Source of the DNA: CAWIVH01 sp963839475 | GTDB lineage: Bacteria > Acidobacteriota > UBA6911 | DNA: 64,000 nucleotides | Reading direction: 5' to 3' | Assembly: GCA_963839475.1 (NCBI GenBank) | Contig: CAWIVH010000006.1 | Location: 190,714 to 254,713 of the forward strand | Part shown: positions 46,855 to 54,600 of the stretch, in pieces | Numbering within the stretch: position 1 is the stretch's first letter | Layout: every line of letters begins with the position of its first letter | Made by a program: the position numbers and the translations under genes | The notes under the pieces: generated by a model | Seen by the model: the letters and a program-made list of their open reading frames with translations, nothing else | Database searches by the model: none | Told to the model about the DNA's origin: nothing

Positions 46855-48468
46855 GTGTCTGAGAAGGAACTGGTAAACTTCACGATTGACGGAAAACCGG
46901 TCCAGACGGCCAAGGGAACCTCCATCCTGGACGCCGCACGCTCCGCGGGATTCCAGATCCCTTACTATTGCTATCATCCCGGGCTGACGGTTGTGGGCAA
47001 CTGCCGGATGTGCCTGGTAGAGATCGAAAAGATTCCGAAAATGCAGCCCTCCTGCGCCACGCCCGCAACGGAAGGCATGATCGTCCGCACCCAGACTCCC
47101 GAGACCCTGCGCAACCGCAAATCGGTCCTCGAATTTCTCCTGTTGAACCATCCACTCGATTGCCCGGTCTGCGATCAGGCCGGCGAATGTGAGCTTCAAA
47201 ATTATTACATGGAGCACGGGGTCTACGACTCCCGCTTCAACGAAGACAAGACCAAGCGCAAAAAGGCATTCCCGATCGGACCGCACGTAATCCTCGACCA
47301 GGAGCGATGCATACTTTGCACACGATGTGTTCGCTTCACCAAGGAAATCTCGAAAAGCGCCGAGTTGGCCGTGATTGAGCGCGGGCACAAAAGCCAGATC
47401 GATGTCTTCCCTGGAAGAGAGCTCAACAATCCCTACTCCGGCAACGTCGTGGACATCTGCCCCGTGGGCGCGCTCACGGATCGTGATTTCCGCTTTCAGT
47501 GCCGCGTCTGGTTTCTGGGGCGAAGCCGTTCCATCTGCCCGGGCTGCAGCCGGGGATGCAATATCGAGATTCACTACAACGAGCGTTTCAATTCCCGCTA
47601 TCACGACAAGCGGGTGCAACGTCTCAAGCCGAGATTCAACGCCGAGGTCAACCGGTTCTGGATGTGTGACGAAGGGCGCTATTCCTATCACGCCATCGAC
47701 GCTCCCAGCCGGATCCAATCTCCCAGATTCCGAACTCCGGAAGGGTCGGTTGAAATCAGGTGGCAGGATGCGATTCGGAAAACAGCCTCGGCATTGAAAT
47801 TGACCCTCGAGAGACACGGACCCGACAGCGTGGCCGTGCTGGCCTCGCCCCAGATGACCAACGAGGAACTCTACAACCTGCGTTCTCTGTTCAGGGACAG
47901 CCTCAAAATCTCCCGGATCGAATTCCGGGTTCCAGATCTGGCCCCCGCTTTTTCGGACGATTTCCTGATTACGGCGGACAAGAATCCCAACACGCGCGGA
48001 GCCGAGCTCCTGGGCCTGGCTGGCGACGGGGCTGAAAACCTGTTGCACGAGTGCGAAAACGGGCGAGTCCGTTTCCTTTACATCTGCCATCATGACCTTG
48101 CCCGCGGATTTGCTGTGGACCGGGTTCGGGCGGCGCTCGAAAAGGTCGACTTCGTGGCATTTCAGGGCTCGTGGCAGCAGGCAACCGCGGAAATGGCACA
48201 GGTGGTCCTTCCGGCCGCCGTATATGCCGAAAAAGACGGCACTTTCACAAACTGTCAAGGTCGCGTGCAGAAAATCAACGCAGCCGTGCCGCCGCTGCAT
48301 TCTTCCCTGCCCGATCTCGAGATCCTGGCTATGCTTGCGGCAGAAGTTGGGGTTGCAATGCCTCCATCCCAGGCTACCGAGGTCTTCGCCGAGCTTTCCC
48401 GGAAGGTGGAAGCATACGCTGGCATGACCCACGCATCCGTGGGCGATTCAGGCCAGCCCATACGATAG
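46855..48468 (+). CDS. nuoG: NADH-quinone oxidoreductase subunit G, short form
   Basis: Iron-sulfur subunit of the complex I peripheral arm, 537 residues, starting at a GTG with GAGGA upstream. The N-terminus binds a [2Fe-2S] cluster (PYYCYHPG, then GNCRMCLVEI and a further Cys). A His-type [4Fe-4S] site is HPLDCPVCDQAGECELQN, and two more clusters are indicated by RCILCTRCVRF with CPVGAL. A further cysteine set, CPGCSRGC, begins the molybdopterin-oxidoreductase-like domain. That domain is shorter than in the 750-910-residue NuoG of E. coli or Thermus. The end is 10 nt before nuoH. Confidence 0.95.
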   Translation: MSEKELVNFTIDGKPVQTAKGTSILDAARSAGFQIPYYCYHPGLTVVGNCRMCLVEIEKIPKMQPSCATPATEGMIVRTQTPETLRNRKSVLEFLLLNHPLDCPVCDQAGECELQNYYMEHGVYDSRFNEDKTKRKKAFPIGPHVILDQERCILCTRCVRFTKEISKSAELAVIERGHKSQIDVFPGRELNNPYSGNVVDICPVGALTDRDFRFQCRVWFLGRSRSICPGCSRGCNIEIHYNERFNSRYHDKRVQRLKPRFNAEVNRFWMCDEGRYSYHAIDAPSRIQSPRFRTPEGSVEIRWQDAIRKTASALKLTLERHGPDSVAVLASPQMTNEELYNLRSLFRDSLKISRIEFRVPDLAPAFSDDFLITADKNPNTRGAELLGLAGDGAENLLHECENGRVRFLYICHHDLARGFAVDRVRAALEKVDFVAFQGSWQQATAEMAQVVLPAAVYAEKDGTFTNCQGRVQKINAAVPPLHSSLPDLEILAMLAAEVGVAMPPSQATEVFAELSRKVEAYAGMTHASVGDSGQPIR

Positions 48469-48478
48469 GGGAAATGGA

Positions 48479-49567
48479 ATGGGTATCTGGCTCCAGATTC
48501 TGGTCATCCTGGTCAAAGCGATCTTTTTCATTTCGCTGGTTTTGACCCTGACCTCATTGCTGACCTGGATGGAACGGAAACAATCTGCGGTAATGCAGGA
48601 CCGGATTGGAGCGAATCGCGCCGATATTATGGGAGTTCGGGCGATAGGCCTGCCTCATATCCTTGCGGATGCACTCAAGATGTTTTTCAAAGAAGATTAT
48701 GTGCCGCCCGGCGCCGATCGGCTTCTCCATACCGTAGCCCCCTTCGCAGCCTTGTTTTTCGCGTTGATGAGCTTTGCCGCCATCCCCTTCGGAGACTCCA
48801 TCGTCATCGGCGGCCACAAAATTGAGTTGCAGGTTCTGCCCATGAATGTGGGACTGCTTTTTGTTTTCGCCATGATGTCGATGGGGATTTACGGGACGTT
48901 TCTGGCCGGCTTCTCCTCGAACAACAAGTATGCATTCCTCGGCGGGCTTCGGGCTTCCAGCCAGATGATCAGCTACGAGATCACGATGGGGGCCACCCTC
49001 GTGGGCCTGCTCATGATCTTCGGAACGCTCGACCTCGCCGCGATTAACCGAGCCCAGGGCAGCCTGCTCTGGGGCTGGTTGCCCAAATGGGGAATTTTCC
49101 TTCAACCGCTGGGATTTCTGCTGTTCGTGACTGCGGGGATGGCAGAAACAAAGCGGGTGCCCTTTGACTTGCCGGAGGGGGAATCGGAAATCATCGGCTA
49201 TTTCGTCGAATACAGCAGCATGAAGTTCGGCGCCTTTTTCATGACCGACTTCGTGGAGACGATCCTGATCGCGGCGCTTATGTCGACTTTGTTTTTCGGA
49301 GGCTGGCAGGTTCCCTACCTCACATCGAGCGGGTTCGTTTTCCCGTGGGGCTCCTCCTGGAGCCTGTCGCAGGTCACCGTCACGATCCTGCAGATTGCCG
49401 CTTTCGGCCTCAAAGTTTTTCTCTCCTGTTTCTTCCTCCTGTTGATTCGATGGACGCTGCCCCGGTTTCGTTACGACCAGTTGATGCATTTCGGCTGGAA
49501 GTTTCTCCTGCCGCTCTCCATACTCAACATCCTAATCACGGGGTTGATTCTGGTCGTCAGGAACTGA
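48479..49567 (+). CDS. nuoH: NADH-quinone oxidoreductase subunit H
   Basis: Membrane subunit of complex I at the quinone-binding interface, 362 residues, about eight helices. Recognisable parts are LTWMERKQSAVMQDRIGANRA, the FKEDYVPPGADRLL loop, YAFLGGLRASSQMISYEITM and FDLPEGESEIIGYFVEYS. RBS AGGGGAA precedes the ATG. It is the last nuo gene here; the next, on the opposite strand, overlaps its 3' end by 36 nt. The genes for subunits B, D-F and I-N must lie elsewhere if complex I is complete. Confidence 0.97.
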   Translation: MGIWLQILVILVKAIFFISLVLTLTSLLTWMERKQSAVMQDRIGANRADIMGVRAIGLPHILADALKMFFKEDYVPPGADRLLHTVAPFAALFFALMSFAAIPFGDSIVIGGHKIELQVLPMNVGLLFVFAMMSMGIYGTFLAGFSSNNKYAFLGGLRASSQMISYEITMGATLVGLLMIFGTLDLAAINRAQGSLLWGWLPKWGIFLQPLGFLLFVTAGMAETKRVPFDLPEGESEIIGYFVEYSSMKFGAFFMTDFVETILIAALMSTLFFGGWQVPYLTSSGFVFPWGSSWSLSQVTVTILQIAAFGLKVFLSCFFLLLIRWTLPRFRYDQLMHFGWKFLLPLSILNILITGLILVVRN

Positions 49568-50803
49568 AGATTTCCGGATAAGCTCCAAAGCTTCCTCCAC
49601 GTGGCGGGCCAGTTCCTCGGAATACTCCCCGCCGGTGACCGTCTTCGGCAATCCTGTCGCAAATTCCTCCAGCGCTTTTGCCGCATCCATCCCCCCGATT
49701 CGGCCAAGTGCTCGGGCGGCAAGCGATTGAACCACGGGATCATAGGATTGCAGCTCTGAAACCAGCCCTTCCACCGCGGCAAGCCCCAAGCAGGCAAGGG
49801 CGTCGGCTGCTCCCTCGCGTACCTTGGCATCGTGGTCCTTCAGCAATCGCAAGAGCGCGGGGATGGAGCGCTCCGCTCGAAGACGGCCCAGCGTGAGGGC
49901 AGCCTGCAGGCGCCTGCTGCCGTCCCTTGAAGTCAGCGCCTCCTGCAAGGCATCTACGGCTGCTTCGCCCTCGGCAGCGGCTCTCTGAAAATCTGAAGCA
50001 GCAACGGCGAGGGCCGCTCTTTCTGCCGGAGTTCGCACAGCGATGGTCCCGGATTCAAGCAGTTTCGACGCCGCGTCCCGGACGTTTTTTCTCCCGCACT
50101 CGAGAGCGTAATTCAAGCCGGCAACGGCGTGCGCACCGCCAACTCTGCTCAGCGCCGCGAGGGATGCAAGCTGAACCCCCTCGTCCGGATCTCGCACCGC
50201 CGCCGCCAGCGAAGCACCGGAGGCCGGATCGGCCAGGATGCCCAGAGCGCGCACCGCCGCCTGCCGGGTTTCGGGATCCCGGTTCGAGAGTGTCTTGACC
50301 AGGGCGGGCACGGCCGCTGGGTCGGCAATTTCCTCCAGCGCCTGGATCGCAGCCTTGCGCACCTCGGCGCGCGCATCATCCAGCCGGATACACAAGGGCT
50401 CCACTGCTCGCGAATCACGCATCAAGCCCAGGGCGCGCGCCGCCCAGCGTCGCACCTCCCGATCTTCGCTCGCCAGAAGCCCGGCCAACTGATCCAACGC
50501 GCCTGCCCCGGCCAGGGCTTCCGTCAGCACCTGGACATACGACTCCGCGCCGTCCCCCTTTTCTGCGGCGTTTCGCTTTTTCCCTGCCCGCAGGGCACAG
50601 ACAAGCGGCTCCACTCCGGCCGGATGCCCAATCTGCCCCAAGGCACGAGCGCAGGCGATCCGGACTGGTTCCGATTCGTCCTTCAGACCTTCTATGAGCG
50701 AGGGAACCCCTCGATTCTCCTTCGTCGCCCCAAGTTCCTTAGCAGCGGCTATTTTCGCCTGAGTATCCGAAGATTTGAGTTTTTTAATTGTCCACCAAAG
50801 CAT
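49532..50803 (-). CDS. HEAT-repeat protein, probably cytoplasmic
   Basis: About 423 residues, starting at the ATG at 50803 (GGATC region upstream; the frame extends to 50884). After a short basic N-terminus (MLWWTIKKLKSSDTQAKIA) the protein consists of tandem HEAT/PBS-lyase-type repeats of about 31 residues, for example GVPSLIEGLKDESEPVRI, ARALGLMRDSRAVEPL and VPALVKTLSNRDPETRQAAV. No signal peptide. HEAT proteins act as protein-protein scaffolds; phycobilin lyases are a special case and nothing here points to them. The last 36 nt overlap the 3' end of nuoH on the other strand. Confidence 0.8.
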   Translation of the reverse strand: MLWWTIKKLKSSDTQAKIAAAKELGATKENRGVPSLIEGLKDESEPVRIACARALGQIGHPAGVEPLVCALRAGKKRNAAEKGDGAESYVQVLTEALAGAGALDQLAGLLASEDREVRRWAARALGLMRDSRAVEPLCIRLDDARAEVRKAAIQALEEIADPAAVPALVKTLSNRDPETRQAAVRALGILADPASGASLAAAVRDPDEGVQLASLAALSRVGGAHAVAGLNYALECGRKNVRDAASKLLESGTIAVRTPAERAALAVAASDFQRAAAEGEAAVDALQEALTSRDGSRRLQAALTLGRLRAERSIPALLRLLKDHDAKVREGAADALACLGLAAVEGLVSELQSYDPVVQSLAARALGRIGGMDAAKALEEFATGLPKTVTGGEYSEELARHVEEALELIRKSSVPDDQNQPRD

Positions 50804-51323
50804 TAGTCGTGATCCGGCAGTCGAATTTTTGACATTCTTGCAGAAATCATAGTATAGTGCCACATGGCGGAGCATTATACACACTAGATCGATCCTCCGG
50901 TGGACATTATCCGGCTCTGTTTGTGTCGGTGGAATTTTGTTATTGGTTCTAATTCAGATTCTCTGTCTGCTGGTTTTTCTTGAGTGCCTCGTCCGGGGTA
51001 GCCCGATGCCGAAACCGGGCCCCGATAAATATCAGGCGAGGAAGCTGTTAAATTCGTCCGCCATGTGGGTCGAGCCAGGATGGTTGTGGTCCGCTGGATC
51101 TATAAACAACCCCGCTTCCCCTCGGGGTTTAATCCTGACTTATGCGCATCTCGCTGGCTAAAAGGCAGTCATGCTTTTTAAGCATGTTTGTCCTGCTTGA
51201 TCCTCACAGCTGCAAGGCCGTGAGGAAACGGGTTGGAGCCTTCATCATTACAGCAGGATGTGCGACGGTTAATTTGGAAAATCAGCAGCAGAAAGCGCCG
51301 GCTTTGAGGGGGACGGCGTACCC
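50804..51323. other. Non-coding gap between divergent HEAT and histidine-kinase genes
   Basis: About 520 nt without a convincing gene. It contains a perfect 7-bp hairpin CATGCTT-TTT-AAGCATG (51170-51186) followed by TTTG, which could be a weak terminator. Promoters for both divergent genes presumably lie here but none stands out. Confidence 0.4.
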
Positions 51324-52766
51324 ATGGCGCAGCACAAGGACCAGGCTGAACAGCACGGAGACCAGAGGGAGCCTGATGTCGAACCCTTCCGTTTAAGACT
51401 AAGGGGTTCTCCAGAGGCGATCATCCTCGTGACCCGGTCCAACCGTGTGGTTCTCTCAGGGAAATCTTTCCCGGATATGGAGGACCTTGGCCGGAAGGAA
51501 ATCCTGGAGATCCAGGTGCCCGGGATCTTCGAACCATCCGGTCCCTCCGATCCGGAAGCTGCGGCGCAATCCGCCGACCTATCTGTCGAGTTGGTCGTAA
51601 GCAGGGCAGGCACCCGGGCGGTGGATGCTGTATCGTCTCCCGGGAAACCAGGCCAGCGCCCTGTGGATGCCGGCGCCCGATGGGATATTCGATCGGCGTT
51701 GCAGGCATCTGCAGCGGATGCCTTGATTATTGTGGGGACAGACGGAACCATCTGCAGTTGGAATGCCGGGGCTGAGCAAATGTACGGTTACACCGCGGAA
51801 GAGGCAATCGGCAAACCGGTCGGGATGCTGGCCCCCGTGGAGCAAGTGGCCATCGAGCAAAGGCTGCGAGACAGGGTTCTGGCTGGGGAGTTCATCAACC
51901 CATCCTACCTTTCACGGATCACCAAACAGGGAACACCGACGGATGTTTCGGCTTCTTTTACCTCACTCAGGGACAGGTCAGGTGCCCCCATTGCAGTTCT
52001 GGAGATCGATCGCAACATAGGGGATAGGATCGCCCTGGAAGAGGACTTATCCTCCCAGATCGCTTCCCTCACCCAGTCGAATCAGGAATTGCAGGAGTAC
52101 TCCGTGGTCGTAGCTCACGACCTTCAGGCGCCTCTAAATACGATGGCAAACTACTTCGCGGACCTGTCCTACAAATGCATGAACTTCATCGACCCGGAAA
52201 CCATGGAGAGGTTGACGCGTGCCGCCGAAGGGGTTCAGCGCATGCAGGAACTGATCAAAAACCTGCTCGAATTGGCGCGCCTTGACAGCCCTATCGTCAG
52301 CTTCGTGAAGATCGACTGCTCCGCCTTGCTGGAGAGAGTCCTGGCCAACCTCAACGCTGCAATCCGCGCGAGCGGAGCAACGATCCAGGTCGATCCTCTG
52401 CCGGAAATCATGGCGGAGCCGACACAGATCGGGCAGGTGTTCCAGAATCTCATTTCGAACGCGATCAAGTTTTGCGGGAAAAAACCTCCGGAGATCCGGA
52501 TCAGCGCCGAGATGCGTGCAGGCGAATGGCGGTTTGCGGTCAGGGATAACGGGATCGGGATCGATCCCGGAATGCAGTCGAAAATCTTCCAGCCCCTTCA
52601 GCGCGTGCATCGAGGGGACACCTATCGCGGCACCGGCCTGGGGCTTGCGATCGCGAACAAAACCATCACGCGACACGGGGGCAGAATCTGGGTTGATTCC
52701 GAACCCGGGGCCGGTTCCACGTTTTATTTCACGATCCCGGCCGAGCAACCCGGAAAAGCATCGTAA
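51324..52766 (+). CDS. PAS-domain sensor histidine kinase
   Basis: A 480-residue soluble kinase without transmembrane helices. The first 115 residues are poorly defined, possibly a degenerate sensor. A PAS domain spans about 120-235 (LIIVGTDGTICSWNAGAEQM). The phosphorylated His265 lies in VVVAHDLQAPLN, the type found in phytochrome-related kinases. The ATPase domain has the N-box (NLISNAIKFCG), G1 (DNGIGIDPG), F-box and G2 (GTGLGLAIANKT). The stop codon abuts the start of the response-regulator gene, so the two are a cognate pair; the signal is unknown. GAGGGGG lies 12 nt before the ATG. Confidence 0.94.
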   Translation: MAQHKDQAEQHGDQREPDVEPFRLRLRGSPEAIILVTRSNRVVLSGKSFPDMEDLGRKEILEIQVPGIFEPSGPSDPEAAAQSADLSVELVVSRAGTRAVDAVSSPGKPGQRPVDAGARWDIRSALQASAADALIIVGTDGTICSWNAGAEQMYGYTAEEAIGKPVGMLAPVEQVAIEQRLRDRVLAGEFINPSYLSRITKQGTPTDVSASFTSLRDRSGAPIAVLEIDRNIGDRIALEEDLSSQIASLTQSNQELQEYSVVVAHDLQAPLNTMANYFADLSYKCMNFIDPETMERLTRAAEGVQRMQELIKNLLELARLDSPIVSFVKIDCSALLERVLANLNAAIRASGATIQVDPLPEIMAEPTQIGQVFQNLISNAIKFCGKKPPEIRISAEMRAGEWRFAVRDNGIGIDPGMQSKIFQPLQRVHRGDTYRGTGLGLAIANKTITRHGGRIWVDSEPGAGSTFYFTIPAEQPGKAS

Positions 52767-54494
52767 ATGCAGACTAAGCTGGGCGAGTACCACGGATATT
52801 GCGAAACGGATGCGACAATGCACAAATCCAAGGCCTCCCTGCAGGTCCTGGTCGTCGAAGACAACGAAAGCGACGTCCGGACTGTTCGTTCTCTGCTCGT
52901 GGGAACCAATGGGATCAGTTATTCGATTGAACATGCCGACACTATCTCCGGTGCGATTCAGCGGCTGAAGAGCCGGAGCTTCGATGTCATTCTCCTCGAC
53001 CTGATGCTCCCGGACGGCTCAGGGTTGGACAGCCTGGATAAGTTCCAGGAGTGTGCGCCCGAGATCCCGATCATCATGCTTACCAACCTGGATGACGAAC
53101 CCACCGCCGTAAGGGCGTTGAAGCGTGGCGCACAGGATTACCTTCTCAAATGTTCGAGAAACGGTCCTGAGTTCATCCGGACCATCCGATACGCCATTGA
53201 ACGCCACCGTCACATGATCGAACTGGAACGTGTGTCGATGGACCTGAGGGCAGCCAACGCCAGGCTGGAACGCCTGGTGCTTCTGGACCCGCTTACCGAA
53301 CTGCTCAACCGCCGCGGTCTCCAGGAAATGCTTTCACGCGAACTTCAGGCGGTCCGTCGCGACGGCTCGGAACTGTTGCTGGTCATGGCAGACCTGGACG
53401 ATTTCAAAAAGGTGAATGACTCGTTGGGTTATGCGGTCGGCGATATCGTGCTGAAGGAAGTTGCGCGGAAATTGCGGCATTCGCTCAGAACAACGGACAT
53501 CGTTGCCCGTATCGGCGGGGATGAATTCGTGATCCTGCTGCCTCAAACGCGCCGGGCCGAAGGAATCCGAGTCGCTGAAAAAATCCGGCTGGCGCTTTCG
53601 GAGTCCCCCGTCTACCTGCCCACGCGGCCGCTGCAAATCACTGCCAGCCTGGGTGTATTATCGGTCACGGAAGCCACGCCATCCATCGACGAGCTGCTCT
53701 CTCAAACCCATCTGGTGCTTTCGCGCAGCAAGCATTCCGGCAAAAACCGGATTTCCTGCGCCTGGAGCGGGATCGGAGGGGAGGACGAAAGCCATCCCCT
53801 CGCCCACGTTCTCCATCAGCTCCGTACCGGTGTGCAGCTTCACTCGGTGATGCAGCCCATTTACGACCTGGAAGACGGACAGGAAATAGGATTCGAGCTG
53901 TTTTCAAGGCTCGGCCCGGGTTCCTTCGAAATGCCGGACGACTTTTTCCGGCTATGCATGGAAGAAAACATACTGACGCTTGTCGATCACCGCTGTTTTA
54001 AAAACTGCATCCGAGCGGCGAAAGCGCTGCCCAAAGGAATCCGCCGTCATCTTAATCTCTTCCCGTCCACGATGCTCGATATCCCGGCGGAACACCTCGT
54101 CCAGGCGCTGCCCAACGACGAAACGCGCGCGGATTATTGCATAGAGATCAGCGAAAAGCAGATCATAGGCGATCCATCCTATTTGCTGGAAACGGTCGCG
54201 GCTTTCAAGGAGGCAGGATTGAAGGTGGCCATCGACGACGTCGGTTACGGCCGCAGCTGCCTGGAAAGCGCGGTGATGCTGGAACCCGATCTGATAAAGA
54301 TCGACAAAACGTTCGTCACCGGCGTTTCCGGCGACCCTTCCCGCCTCCGTTCTCTCAAGCGGCTGCTCAAAGTAGCCCACAGCCTAAGCGCTGAAGTAGT
54401 GGCGGAAGGGATTGAATGCAGGCAGGATTTGGACGCCCTGATAGACCTCGGGGTAAAATCGGGACAAGGATATTTCTGGGGAGTGCCCGCCTGA
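52767..54494 (+). CDS. Response regulator with GGDEF and EAL domains (c-di-GMP turnover)
   Basis: A 575-residue cytoplasmic protein starting directly after the kinase stop. The receiver domain (about 24-145) has the acidic pair E31/D32, phosphoacceptor Asp78 in LLDLMLPDG and Lys128. The GGDEF domain (about 165-330) has the intact active site GGDEF at 250-254 and an I-site RTTD at 241-244, so it can make c-di-GMP and be product-inhibited. The EAL domain (345-575) keeps most catalytic residues (the AIDDVGYGRS pair, DLIKID, AEGIE), but EAL is ELF at 377-379. It could make and break c-di-GMP; hydrolysis is uncertain. Confidence 0.94.
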   Translation: MQTKLGEYHGYCETDATMHKSKASLQVLVVEDNESDVRTVRSLLVGTNGISYSIEHADTISGAIQRLKSRSFDVILLDLMLPDGSGLDSLDKFQECAPEIPIIMLTNLDDEPTAVRALKRGAQDYLLKCSRNGPEFIRTIRYAIERHRHMIELERVSMDLRAANARLERLVLLDPLTELLNRRGLQEMLSRELQAVRRDGSELLLVMADLDDFKKVNDSLGYAVGDIVLKEVARKLRHSLRTTDIVARIGGDEFVILLPQTRRAEGIRVAEKIRLALSESPVYLPTRPLQITASLGVLSVTEATPSIDELLSQTHLVLSRSKHSGKNRISCAWSGIGGEDESHPLAHVLHQLRTGVQLHSVMQPIYDLEDGQEIGFELFSRLGPGSFEMPDDFFRLCMEENILTLVDHRCFKNCIRAAKALPKGIRRHLNLFPSTMLDIPAEHLVQALPNDETRADYCIEISEKQIIGDPSYLLETVAAFKEAGLKVAIDDVGYGRSCLESAVMLEPDLIKIDKTFVTGVSGDPSRLRSLKRLLKVAHSLSAEVVAEGIECRQDLDALIDLGVKSGQGYFWGVPA

Positions 54495-54600
54495 TCAAGC
54501 GAAAAGGTTGAAACGAATCCCGCGACGGCCACAAACCAGCCCCCCGCCCCTCCACGCATATCTCCATGGCGGCCAAAGCGAACGTTTCCGCCGCCCTGGC

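Noticed and set aside
46657..48432. Long open frame antisense to nuoG
   Set aside because: Overlaps nuoG, whose iron-sulfur motifs are unambiguous.
50937..51161. 74-codon open frame in the gap before the histidine kinase
   Set aside because: Starts with a rare codon, has no ribosome-binding site and no recognisable features.
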